Assembly: GCF_008831265.1 (NCBI RefSeq)
Contig: NZ_VTTH01000002.1
Coordinates: 558,001-622,000 of the forward strand
Source of the DNA: Lacisediminimonas profundi
GTDB taxonomy: Bacteria; Pseudomonadota; Gammaproteobacteria; Burkholderiales; Burkholderiaceae_D
DNA: 64,000 bases
Direction: 5' to 3'
Shown here: positions 1 through 7,985 of the stretch, one piece after another
How positions within the stretch are numbered: the stretch's first letter is position 1
How the letters are laid out: the number at the start of each line of letters is the position of its first letter
Position numbers and translations under genes: made by a program
Notes under the pieces: generated by a model
The model's database searches: none
What the model was told of the DNA's origin: nothing
What the model saw: the letters and a program-made list of their open reading frames with translations, nothing else

Positions 1-39
1 AACGGCTTCAACGCCTATCTTGCCAAAAAGGCCGAGTAG
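1..39 (+). CDS. C-terminal end of an upstream gene (partial)
   Basis: Only the last 12 codons are inside the window, reading NGFNAYLAKKAE before a TAG stop. The next gene starts 8 bases later, so the two are probably co-transcribed. In Burkholderiales the DUF3106 gene that follows is usually preceded by a small DUF3619 membrane protein and an RpoE-like sigma factor gene. The short tail is compatible with a DUF3619 C-terminus, but that is inferred from gene order only and cannot be proved from 12 residues. Confidence 0.5.
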   Translation, partial: NGFNAYLAKKAE

Positions 40-47
40 GGAAACCA

Positions 48-884
48 ATGCCCGAGCACGCAACCTCACTTGCCGCCCGCTTGCTGCGGGCGGCCTGCTT
101 TCTGACCATCGCCGCGTTGTTGGCGCCGCAGTCGGCGATTGCGGCTGGCCCGGATGCGACCGCTCCGGTCATCAGTGGCAACACCGCTCCAGCCAGGCAA
201 ACATCGTCGCCGGCCACGGCTCCACCCGCTGCGCGCGCAACTGCCAGCACCGGAACCTCGCAACCGACGAAGCCGGTCACCCGCAAACCGGCTGCGCCGG
301 CCGGCCCCTCATGGAACCAGCTAAGCCCACCGCAACAATCCGCGCTGTCCCCGCTGGCCTCCGAGTGGGACACCTTGAGCGCAAACCACAAGACGAAATG
401 GCTGGGTATTGCCAACAAGTTCCCGGCAATGAAGCCCGACGAGCAACAGCGCCTGCAAGACCGGATGCGCCATTGGGCCAAACTGACGCCCGAACAACGC
501 CGTGTAGCCCGTGAAAGCTACGCCCGCGCCAAGAAGCTGAATCCATCGGAAAAGACGGAACAGTGGCAGCAGTACCAGCAGTTGCCCGAGGACCAGAAGA
601 AGAAGCTGGCGGCTGAAGCTGCCGCGAAGAAACGGGTCACGGCGATCCCGCCCCCATCCCAGCATGCCAAGGGAAGAGTCACGCCACCGTCCAAATCCAC
701 ACTGAAATCCACGCTGGACAAGGACCAGACCAGCGCGGGGAGGCCAGCAATCAGCCCGGCAGGTGCTCCCGCAAGCCCTGCTGTGTCCGCAAAGCCAGCC
801 ACCCCCGCTACGCCGGCCGGCGTGCCCGCCCCGGCTCCTTCCCGTCCGGCGGCCACCCCCGCCAACATGGCTCCTGCCCGGTAA
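48..884 (+). CDS. Exported DUF3106 domain protein
   Basis: A 278-residue protein of unknown molecular function. The N-terminus has a hydrophobic signal-peptide-like stretch (about residues 12-32, ending AIAAG), so the protein is probably periplasmic. Residues about 85-185 carry the DUF3106 pattern: a WNQLSPPQQSAL start, a KWLGIA segment, then repeated LTPEQR/LPEDQKK-type amphipathic helices rich in Lys, Glu and Gln. The last third is a low-complexity Ala/Pro/Ser/Thr tail. The ATG is preceded by GGGAAACC. It lies 6 bases upstream of the RDD gene in the same reading frame, and these two families sit together in many Burkholderiales. Family assignment is firm; function is unknown. Confidence 0.85.
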   Translation: MPEHATSLAARLLRAACFLTIAALLAPQSAIAAGPDATAPVISGNTAPARQTSSPATAPPAARATASTGTSQPTKPVTRKPAAPAGPSWNQLSPPQQSALSPLASEWDTLSANHKTKWLGIANKFPAMKPDEQQRLQDRMRHWAKLTPEQRRVARESYARAKKLNPSEKTEQWQQYQQLPEDQKKKLAAEAAAKKRVTAIPPPSQHAKGRVTPPSKSTLKSTLDKDQTSAGRPAISPAGAPASPAVSAKPATPATPAGVPAPAPSRPAATPANMAPAR

Positions 885-890
885 GTACGC

Positions 891-1379
891 TTGGATCTCG
901 TTGCCCCACCCCTGAAAACGCGCCTCGCCTGCATGCTGTATGAGTCAATGCTGGTGCTCGGCCTGGTATTCGGCGCCGGCCTGCTGTTTTCGGTTGTAAT
1001 GCAGCAGCGGCATGCGCTGTTCCTTCGGGGCGGCATGCAGGCCTGGCTCTTTTTCATCATGGCGATGTATTTCGTCTGGTTCTGGTCACACGGTCGGCAG
1101 ACGCTGCCAATGAAGACCTGGTACATCCGCCTGGTGGACCGCTTCGGACAACCAGTCGGCTATGGACGGGCACTGTTGCGCTACCTTCTGTGCTGGCTAT
1201 GGGTCCTGCCCGGCCTGATCCTTGTCTACCTCCTGGGCACGAAACACTGGATGTCCGTGCTGATTCCCGCAGCCAACATGGCTCTCTGGGCGCTCACCAT
1301 CTACCTTGATCCCCAGCGGCAGTTCCTGCACGACAGGATCGCCGGGACCCGTCTGGTCCGGGTTGCTGCCCCCACCTGA
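891..1379 (+). CDS. RDD family membrane protein
   Basis: A 162-residue integral membrane protein with about four hydrophobic segments (near residues 18-38, 45-65, 98-118 and 122-140). The RDD signature is recognisable: an RLACMLYESML start, a LPMKTWYIRLVDRFGQPVGYGRA loop after the second segment, and a C-terminal FLHDRIAGTRLV motif. RDD proteins have been proposed as transporters, including Na+(Li+)/H+ antiporters, but the role here is unknown. The start is TTG at 891, six bases after the stop of the DUF3106 gene; the next ATG (933) would remove the conserved first Arg-containing turn, so TTG is preferred. No strong ribosome site is visible, suggesting translational coupling to the upstream gene. 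Confidence 0.8.
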   Translation: MDLVAPPLKTRLACMLYESMLVLGLVFGAGLLFSVVMQQRHALFLRGGMQAWLFFIMAMYFVWFWSHGRQTLPMKTWYIRLVDRFGQPVGYGRALLRYLLCWLWVLPGLILVYLLGTKHWMSVLIPAANMALWALTIYLDPQRQFLHDRIAGTRLVRVAAPT

Positions 1380-1476
1380 CCTGCACCCCAGACACCCTCA
1401 CCCGGATATCTGATTGCACCGGAGCAAGAACCGGCTCAGAATGAGTTGTTCGCATGTTAATGGGCCCGGGGTCCCT

Positions 1477-3687
1477 TTGAAAAAAAAGCTCGCTCGATTC
1501 CTTCCCGGACTGATCATCCTGGCACTGCTGCTGGCGCATGCCGCCCGGGTGCTGGAGTTGCCATTCGTCAGTTCGCTCGATCAGGTGGTCTACGACATCA
1601 AGTTACGGGCCACGATGCCCAATACGGTCGACGACCGGGTGGTGATTCTCGATATCGACGAAAAGAGCCTGGCCGAGGTCGGCCGCTGGCCCTGGCGGCG
1701 CGACCGGATGGCGCAGCTGGTCAACACGCTGTTCGATCGGTATCAGGTCAGTCTGCTGGGCTTTGACATCGTGCTGGCCGAGCCCGACGACAGTTCAGGG
1801 CTGAAGACTCTGGAACAACTGGGGCGACGCGAACTGAAGGACAACCCGCAATTCCAGGCGGCATTCCGGACGCTGCGCCCGCAACTCGATGTCGACCAGG
1901 TCTTTGCCGATGCCTTGCGCAATCGGCCGGTCATCCTGGGCTATTACTTCGCCAACGAAGGCGTCAGCAATGGCGCCCTGCCGCCGCCGGCATTGACGCC
2001 ACAAGCTCTGGGCGGACAAGCGATACGAATCTCCGGCTGGAAAAATTTCGGCGCCAACCTCCGGCAATTCCAGGCAAATGCATTGGGCGCGGGCCATTTC
2101 AATCCCATCATCGACACTGATGGCAGGGTGCGCCGGGTGCCGCTGCTGGTCGAGCATCAGGGCGCCTATTACGAATCCTTTTCACTGGCGATGCTGCGGG
2201 CCATGCTGGGAAATCCCCGCCTCGCCCCGGGCCTGGCGCTGGAAGATGCCTATGCATCGGTCGAATGGATCGACCTGGTCGGCCAGCAAGGCCTGTTGCG
2301 ACGCATTCCGGTCGATGCCAACGTGGCCGCCCTGATCCCCTATCGCGGATACCAGCGCAGCTTTCATTACTATTCCGCCGCTGACGTCCTGGCCAATCGG
2401 ATACCGCCCGAACTCCTGAAAGGCCGCGTCGTGATTGTCGGCACGTCGGCTCCCGGCCTGCGCGATTTGCGCAACACGCCGGTCGGCGAGGTCTATCCCG
2501 GGATGGAGGTACATGCCAACCTGATCGCCGGCATGCATGATGGCGCCGTCCTGGAAAAGCCGCAGTATGTGGATGCGATCGAGCTGCTGTTGCTGCTGCT
2601 GGTCGGCGCAGCAATGATCTTCCTGCTGCCATGGCGTGCGCCGCTGCGCGCCACCATCGCCACATTGGCGCTGCTGGCGGCCATGGCGGGCCTCAATCTC
2701 GCCGCATGGCACGGCGGGATGGTGCTGCCGCTGGCATCGCTGCTGCTGCTGATTTCGACGATATTCGTGCTCAACATGTCGTGGGGCTTTTTCGTCGAAT
2801 CGAAGGCCAAGCGGCAGATCACCCAGCGCTTTGGCCAATACGTGCCGCCGGAACTGGTCGACAAGATGAGCCGCGATCCTGGCAGTTACAGCATGGCAAG
2901 CCGCAAGGCGCATCTCACGGTGCTGTTTTCCGATGTGCGCGGCTTCACCACGATTTCGGAAGGCATGGAGCCAGAAGCCCTGGCTCAGCTGATGAACGAA
3001 TACCTGACCGAGATGACGCTGGTCATCCGGCAGCACCATGGTACGCTTGACAAGTATATCGGCGATGCCATCGTCGCATTCTGGGGAGCGCCCGTCGCCG
3101 ACCCGGAGCACGCCCGTCATGGCGTGCTCACTGCGCTGGCAATGCAACAGGCGCTGACCGGACTCAACCTGCGCTTTCGCGCGCGTGGCTGGCCTGATGT
3201 GGCCATCGGGATCGGACTCAACACCGGCAACATGACGGTCGGCGACATGGGTTCCAGCATCCGGCTCGCCTACACGGTAATGGGAGATGCGGTCAATCTC
3301 GGCGCCCGGCTGGAAGCCAAGACCAAGGAATACGGCGTCGGCATCATGGCCGGTGCGGCGACGATGGAGGCGGTTCCCGAGGTCGTGTTTCGCGAGCTGG
3401 ATTGCGTGCAGGTGAAGGGCAAGATGGAACCGACCACGATTTACGAGCCGATCGCACTGGCGAGTGAAATCGCGCCGTCCCTGCGTGACGATCTTGCGAT
3501 CTGGTCGCAGACGCTGGCGGCATACCGGGCACGCGACTGGGACCAGGCGGAAGCGGGCCTGGCCGCCCTCTCGGGCCGCCATCCCGGGCAGAGGCTGTAT
3601 CAGCTGTACCAGGAGCGGATCGCCGCTTTTCGTGCCGAGCCGCCGCCTGCCGACTGGAATGGCGTTACGCGTTTTGACAGCAAATAG
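1477..3687 (+). CDS. CHASE2-domain class III adenylate/guanylate cyclase
   Basis: A predicted membrane nucleotidyl cyclase making a cyclic nucleotide, probably cAMP. An N-terminal anchor (KKKLARFLPGLIIL) is followed by a periplasmic CHASE2 sensor region (about residues 25-340), three membrane segments (about 360-440) and a class III catalytic domain (about 470-640). Visible catalytic features are the metal-binding DVRGFTT (Asp near 486), DKYIGDA (near 525, whose Lys is the usual adenine-specificity Lys) and VMGDAVNLGARLE with the transition-state Asn and Arg. A short TPR-like tail follows. Start is uncertain: TTG 1477 (used), ATG 1441 and TTG 1414 are in frame; 1477 gives the usual short basic N-terminus behind a GGGG. 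First gene of a four-gene operon; the phosphodiesterase starts 13 bases downstream. Confidence 0.88.
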   Translation: MKKKLARFLPGLIILALLLAHAARVLELPFVSSLDQVVYDIKLRATMPNTVDDRVVILDIDEKSLAEVGRWPWRRDRMAQLVNTLFDRYQVSLLGFDIVLAEPDDSSGLKTLEQLGRRELKDNPQFQAAFRTLRPQLDVDQVFADALRNRPVILGYYFANEGVSNGALPPPALTPQALGGQAIRISGWKNFGANLRQFQANALGAGHFNPIIDTDGRVRRVPLLVEHQGAYYESFSLAMLRAMLGNPRLAPGLALEDAYASVEWIDLVGQQGLLRRIPVDANVAALIPYRGYQRSFHYYSAADVLANRIPPELLKGRVVIVGTSAPGLRDLRNTPVGEVYPGMEVHANLIAGMHDGAVLEKPQYVDAIELLLLLLVGAAMIFLLPWRAPLRATIATLALLAAMAGLNLAAWHGGMVLPLASLLLLISTIFVLNMSWGFFVESKAKRQITQRFGQYVPPELVDKMSRDPGSYSMASRKAHLTVLFSDVRGFTTISEGMEPEALAQLMNEYLTEMTLVIRQHHGTLDKYIGDAIVAFWGAPVADPEHARHGVLTALAMQQALTGLNLRFRARGWPDVAIGIGLNTGNMTVGDMGSSIRLAYTVMGDAVNLGARLEAKTKEYGVGIMAGAATMEAVPEVVFRELDCVQVKGKMEPTTIYEPIALASEIAPSLRDDLAIWSQTLAAYRARDWDQAEAGLAALSGRHPGQRLYQLYQERIAAFRAEPPPADWNGVTRFDSK

Positions 3688-3700
3688 GACAGGAAAGCGA

Positions 3701-4468
3701 ATGATAGTGAAGGTTCTCGGTTGCAGCGGCGGAATTGGCGGCAGGCATTTGCATACCACGTCGATGCTGGTGGATAACGACATCCTGATCGATGCAGGTA
3801 CCGGCGTGGGCGAACTCACGATTGCCGAACTCGCGATGGTTGACCATGTGTTCCTGACCCACTCGCACCTGGACCATATCTGCTGCCTGCCCTTCATCGT
3901 CGATACTGTCGGCGAGATGCGCAACCGGCCGCTGGTCGTATATGCGAGCAAGGCGACCGAAGAAATCATCCGCTCGCACATCTTCAACTGGGCCATCTGG
4001 CCCGACTTCACCACGATCCCGGACTCCGCCAATCCGTACATGCGCTTCGAGACCGTGGAAGTTGGCGATACGGTCCGACTGAATGGCCGCAAGATCACGG
4101 TGCTGCCCGCCCGCCACACTGTGCCGGCCGTCGGCTACCAGCTCGACAGCGGCCAGGGAAGCCTCGTATTTACCGGCGACACCACTGTCAATGACGACTT
4201 CTGGCGGGTGGTCAACACGATTCCCCAACTGCGTTACCTGATCATAGAGACGGCCTTCTCGAACAGCGAGCGAAGACTGGCCGAACTCTCCAAGCACCTT
4301 TGCCCCAGCATGCTCGCCAATGAACTCCAGAAGCTGCAAAGCCAGCCCGAGATCTTCATCACCCACCTGAAGCCCGGGCAAATCGAGCTGACCATGCGCG
4401 AGATCGCCGAGTACATCGGCGACTACAAGCCACGCATGCTCCAGAACAACCACTGCTTCGACTTCTAG
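3701..4468 (+). CDS. MBL-fold 3',5'-cyclic-nucleotide phosphodiesterase
   Basis: A 255-residue metallo-beta-lactamase-fold hydrolase, recognisably of the class II cyclic-nucleotide phosphodiesterase type. The zinc-binding HxHxDH motif is intact (THSHLDHI, His54, His56, Asp58, His59). The N-terminal glycine-rich turn (VLGCSGGIGG), a mid-protein His in PARHTVPAVGYQL, the TGDTTVNDDFW metal Asp and the FITHLKP His complete the expected ligand set. ATG 3701 follows AGGAAAGCGA; an upstream in-frame extension overlaps the cyclase gene and lacks family similarity. Lying directly behind a cyclase gene and in front of a cNMP-binding gene, it most likely degrades the nucleotide made by the cyclase. Substrate identity is inferred. 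Confidence 0.85.
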   Translation: MIVKVLGCSGGIGGRHLHTTSMLVDNDILIDAGTGVGELTIAELAMVDHVFLTHSHLDHICCLPFIVDTVGEMRNRPLVVYASKATEEIIRSHIFNWAIWPDFTTIPDSANPYMRFETVEVGDTVRLNGRKITVLPARHTVPAVGYQLDSGQGSLVFTGDTTVNDDFWRVVNTIPQLRYLIIETAFSNSERRLAELSKHLCPSMLANELQKLQSQPEIFITHLKPGQIELTMREIAEYIGDYKPRMLQNNHCFDF

Positions 4469-4471
4469 CCC

Positions 4472-5545
4472 ATGCACATAGACCCGATCGAGCAGTTACG
4501 ACAGCATGCATCGCTAAACCCGCTGTCCGAAGGGGGATTGCAGGAAATATCCCGCCTGGGCCGGATCGTGGCTTTCCCGCGCGGCACCAACCTGCTGGCG
4601 CAGGACCAACTCGAGCGCTGCACGTTCTACCTTCTCGGCGGACAACTGCGCGTGGCCTCGGTCAGGAATGGCGGCGAGGTCATGGTCGGCAGCACCAGCT
4701 CGTCGGCCGCGCTGCGCAAGGGTCGCGACCTGCTGCTGGCCGAGGCCATCACCGAGGTCAATCTGCTCTGCATCGAGACCAACATTCTGGACGTCACCCT
4801 GATCTGGGACCAGCTCATCCATGCGCCCGCCAGCCCCCGCACCAGTCACACTGATGCCAGTCACAAGCATCGTGCGCCCGGGACAGTGTCCGCGCATTTG
4901 CTGGGCGGCGCGCTGGCCGCACTGACTCCGGATCGAATCGCCCTCCTGCTTGAGCGCTTCGAACCAGTCGAGGCGCTGCGCGGCCAGGCCGTGGTCCGCG
5001 AGGGCGATCCAGGCGACCATTACTACGTGATCGACGCCGGCCGCTGCCTGGTTACGCGGCGTATCGGCGAGACCGTGAGCGAACTGGCCGAGCTGCGCCC
5101 GGGCGACGGTTTTGGCGAAGAGGCCTTGCTAGGCGACGGGCTGCGCAACGCGACCGTCACGATGCAGAGCGACGGGCGGCTCTACCGCCTGGCGCGCGCT
5201 GACTTCGACGCCTTGCTGAAGGATCCGCTGCTGCGCGAGCTGACGCTGGAACAGGCGATGGCAAAAAAGGAGAGCGCGATCTGGATCGACGTTCGCTTCC
5301 CGAGCGAGTACAAACGCGACAAGCTGCCTTGGGCCATCAACGTTCCGCTTGGCGAGATCCGGCATACCTTCAGCGTGCTCGACAGGTCCGGTGAATACGT
5401 CATCTACTGCCATAACGGCCGGCGCAGCGCGGCCGCCGCTTTCCTGTTGGCGCAGTCCGGATTCAAAGCCTGGGTGCTGCATGACGGACTCGAGTCCTTT
5501 GCTGCGACGGCACCAACAGCACATGATGGAAAAGAAGTGAAATGA
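4472..5545 (+). CDS. Cyclic nucleotide-binding domain protein with C-terminal rhodanese domain
   Basis: A 357-residue three-part protein. Residues about 12-85 resemble a cNMP-binding beta-barrel but lack a phosphate-binding cassette, so this part looks degenerate. Residues about 145-265 form a second, canonical cNMP-binding domain: GDPGDHYYVIDAG, then FGEEALLGDGLRNATV, with the Glu and Arg that contact the cyclic phosphate and ribose. Residues about 266-350 are a rhodanese domain with the active-site loop YCHNGRRS (Cys313), so sulfur or phosphate chemistry is possible. It starts 3 bases after the phosphodiesterase stop and its TGA overlaps the next ATG (ATGA). It is the obvious sensor of the module; what the rhodanese domain does is unknown. 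Confidence 0.85.
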   Translation: MHIDPIEQLRQHASLNPLSEGGLQEISRLGRIVAFPRGTNLLAQDQLERCTFYLLGGQLRVASVRNGGEVMVGSTSSSAALRKGRDLLLAEAITEVNLLCIETNILDVTLIWDQLIHAPASPRTSHTDASHKHRAPGTVSAHLLGGALAALTPDRIALLLERFEPVEALRGQAVVREGDPGDHYYVIDAGRCLVTRRIGETVSELAELRPGDGFGEEALLGDGLRNATVTMQSDGRLYRLARADFDALLKDPLLRELTLEQAMAKKESAIWIDVRFPSEYKRDKLPWAINVPLGEIRHTFSVLDRSGEYVIYCHNGRRSAAAAFLLAQSGFKAWVLHDGLESFAATAPTAHDGKEVK

Positions 5546-7911
5546 GCACCGTACTTTTGACCCCCGTCCCTGCCGCTGGCCACGACGTCCTGGCCCGGCT
5601 GGAATTTTCCAGGAAACTGCAGCAGGTCACGAACAAGATCCACGCCACCAGCAACCTCGACGAGATCATGCTGGACCTGTCGCAAGATATCTCCAGCCTG
5701 TTCAACTGCGACCGTCTCACACTGTACGCAGTCAGTGAAGACAAGCAATTCATCGTCTCCAAGATCAAGACTGGCCTGAACGCGTTCAACAGCCTCAAGC
5801 TGCGCATTTCCGAGACCAGCATCGCGGGCCACGTTGCGCTGTTCAAGAAAACGCTGCGCATCGTTGACGTCTACGACGACGACGAACTCGGACGGATATC
5901 ACCCAGCCTGCACTTCCTGCGTGAAGTCGACAAGAAGACCGGCTATCGCACCCGGCAAATGCTGGTCGCGCCGCTGGTCAATCCGCAGAATGACGAGCTG
6001 GTCGGCGTGATACAGCTGATCAACAACAAGGATGGCGGCCCGTTCAGCGATGTTGCCGAGGAAGGTGTCAACGAGCTCTGTGCGACCCTGGTGATCGCGT
6101 TCGCCCAGCGGCTCAAGCCGCCGGTGGCAGTGCGGACAAAATACGACCCTCTGGTCGAGGCCGCCGTCATCTCCGGACCGGAGTTCGAACTTGCCACCCG
6201 CTCGGCCCGACGGCAGAACGCCGACATACAAGACATCCTGGCCAATGAGTTCCAGGTGCCGCTTGCCGCGATCGGCGAAGGCTTGGCGAAATTTTTCAGC
6301 GTTCCCTATGAGCCGTTCAAGCCCGAGCGAATCAAACCGCTGGACCTGCTGCGCAACCTCAAGCGCGATTTCGTCGAACAGAACCAGTGGCTGCCGGTCG
6401 AAGACAGCAAGGAGGGCATGATCATCCTCGCCACCGATCCGGAGCAAGTCCGCAGCGCACGCATGGTGCAGAACATCTTCCCGAAAGCGAAGCTGAGCTA
6501 CTGCGTCACCACAAACCAGGAATTCGTGAAGACGCTCGACCAGTTCTACGGCGCCGTCGATGATCCGACCTCGGTCGACGATCTCCTGTCCGACATGGAG
6601 GACGGCAGCGACGAGGAAGGCGACACATCGGCCACCGACATTTCCGCCGCGGCGGAGAATGAGCTGGTCAAGCTGGTCAACAAGATCATCGTCGACGCCT
6701 ACCGCCAGGGCGCATCGGATATCCACATCGAGCCTGCGCCCGGCAAGGGCAAGACCGTGATCCGCTTTCGCAAGGACGGCGGGCTTGAGCCCTACATCGA
6801 AATTCCGGCGAGCTATCGCAACGCCCTGCTGGCGCGCATCAAGATCATGTGCGACCTCGACATATCCGAACGCCGCAAGCCGCAAGACGGCAAGATCAAG
6901 TTCAGGAAGTACGGTCCGCTGGACATCGAACTGCGGGTTGCGACGATTCCCTCCGCCGGTGGCGTCGAGGACGTGGTCATGCGTATCCTCGCCGCGGGCG
7001 AGCCGATCCCGCTGGACAAACTGGGCGTGCTGCCGCACAACCTGGATCGCCTCAAGCAGGTGATCGAGAAGCCTTACGGCCTGTTCTTCGTCTGCGGCCC
7101 GACCGGCTCCGGCAAGACCACCACCCTGCATTCCGTGCTGGCCTGGCTGAACAAGCCTGACACCAAGATCTGGACCGCGGAGGATCCGGTCGAGATCACG
7201 CAGAAGGGCCTGCGGCAGGTGCAGGTCAATCGCAAGGCAGGGCTGGACTTTGCCACCGTGATGCGCGCCTTCCTGCGCGCAGATCCGGACATCATCATGG
7301 TCGGCGAGATGCGCGACAAGGAAACCGTGTCGATCGGCCTTGAAGCATCGCTGACCGGCCACCTGGTGCTGGCGACCCTGCATACCAACAGCGCCCCGGA
7401 ATCCATTGTCCGCCTGCTCGACATGGGCATGGATCCCTTCAACTTTGCCGATGCGCTTCTCGGCGTGCTGGCGCAGCGCCTGGCCAAACGACTGTGCAGC
7501 AATTGCCGCGAAGCCTACACCCCGGACGAGGCCGAACTGAAGAGCATGCTGGGTGAGTATTGTGAAGAGCTGATGAACACGGAACATTTCCGGCAGGATC
7601 CGAAGAATGCGGTACAGGAAGTGCTGCTGCGCTGGACCGAGGACTACGCCGACGCCGATGGCAACTTCAAGCTCTACCGTGCCGTCGGTTGCGACAAATG
7701 CAACAAGGGCTACAAGGGCCGCCTTGGCCTGCATGAGTTGATGGTGGGCAGCGACAGTATCAAGAAGCTTTTGCAGGAACGGGCGCGGGTGTCACAATTG
7801 CTGGCCGGCGCCCTGCAGGACGGCATGCTGACGCTGAAGATGGATGGCATCGAGAAAGTCCTGGCCGGACTCACCGACATGAAACAGGTACGCCAGGTCT
7901 GCATCAAATAA
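5542..7911 (+). CDS. GAF domain-containing GspE/PilB-type ATPase
   Basis: A 789-residue cytoplasmic secretion-type ATPase with an extra sensory front end. Residues about 20-195 form a GAF domain (LDEIMLDLSQDISSLFNCDRLTLYAV through VGVIQLINNK). Residues about 225-340 match the T2SSE N-terminal domain. The ATPase core shows Walker A GPTGSGKT at 519-526, a GASDIHIEP Asp-box-type start, Walker B/His-box DPDIIMVGEMRDKET and LVLATLHTN. A zinc-type tetracysteine pair is present (CSNC and CDKC), as in PilB/GspE. The start ATG overlaps the previous stop. Members normally power type IV pilus or type II secretion assembly; no pilC, pilM or secretin gene is adjacent, so its partner machine is not identified here. 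The operon suggests control by cyclic nucleotide. Confidence 0.9.
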   Translation: MSTVLLTPVPAAGHDVLARLEFSRKLQQVTNKIHATSNLDEIMLDLSQDISSLFNCDRLTLYAVSEDKQFIVSKIKTGLNAFNSLKLRISETSIAGHVALFKKTLRIVDVYDDDELGRISPSLHFLREVDKKTGYRTRQMLVAPLVNPQNDELVGVIQLINNKDGGPFSDVAEEGVNELCATLVIAFAQRLKPPVAVRTKYDPLVEAAVISGPEFELATRSARRQNADIQDILANEFQVPLAAIGEGLAKFFSVPYEPFKPERIKPLDLLRNLKRDFVEQNQWLPVEDSKEGMIILATDPEQVRSARMVQNIFPKAKLSYCVTTNQEFVKTLDQFYGAVDDPTSVDDLLSDMEDGSDEEGDTSATDISAAAENELVKLVNKIIVDAYRQGASDIHIEPAPGKGKTVIRFRKDGGLEPYIEIPASYRNALLARIKIMCDLDISERRKPQDGKIKFRKYGPLDIELRVATIPSAGGVEDVVMRILAAGEPIPLDKLGVLPHNLDRLKQVIEKPYGLFFVCGPTGSGKTTTLHSVLAWLNKPDTKIWTAEDPVEITQKGLRQVQVNRKAGLDFATVMRAFLRADPDIIMVGEMRDKETVSIGLEASLTGHLVLATLHTNSAPESIVRLLDMGMDPFNFADALLGVLAQRLAKRLCSNCREAYTPDEAELKSMLGEYCEELMNTEHFRQDPKNAVQEVLLRWTEDYADADGNFKLYRAVGCDKCNKGYKGRLGLHELMVGSDSIKKLLQERARVSQLLAGALQDGMLTLKMDGIEKVLAGLTDMKQVRQVCIK

Positions 7912-7985
7912 GCTGGAATTCCGGATGCGGCCGCGCTTCACGGCGCCCGCCCCCTTCAAAGCCACCAACCACTGCGCAGCACAAC

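Noticed and set aside
2182-4119. Long minus-strand open frame (645 codons) opposite the cyclase and phosphodiesterase genes
   Set aside because: It is the antisense shadow of two well-supported genes in GC-rich DNA; it has Arg/His/Gln-rich composition and no recognisable domain.
5899-7734. Minus-strand open frame of 611 codons opposite the GAF-ATPase gene
   Set aside because: Antisense shadow; the plus strand has full ATPase motifs and this frame shows none.
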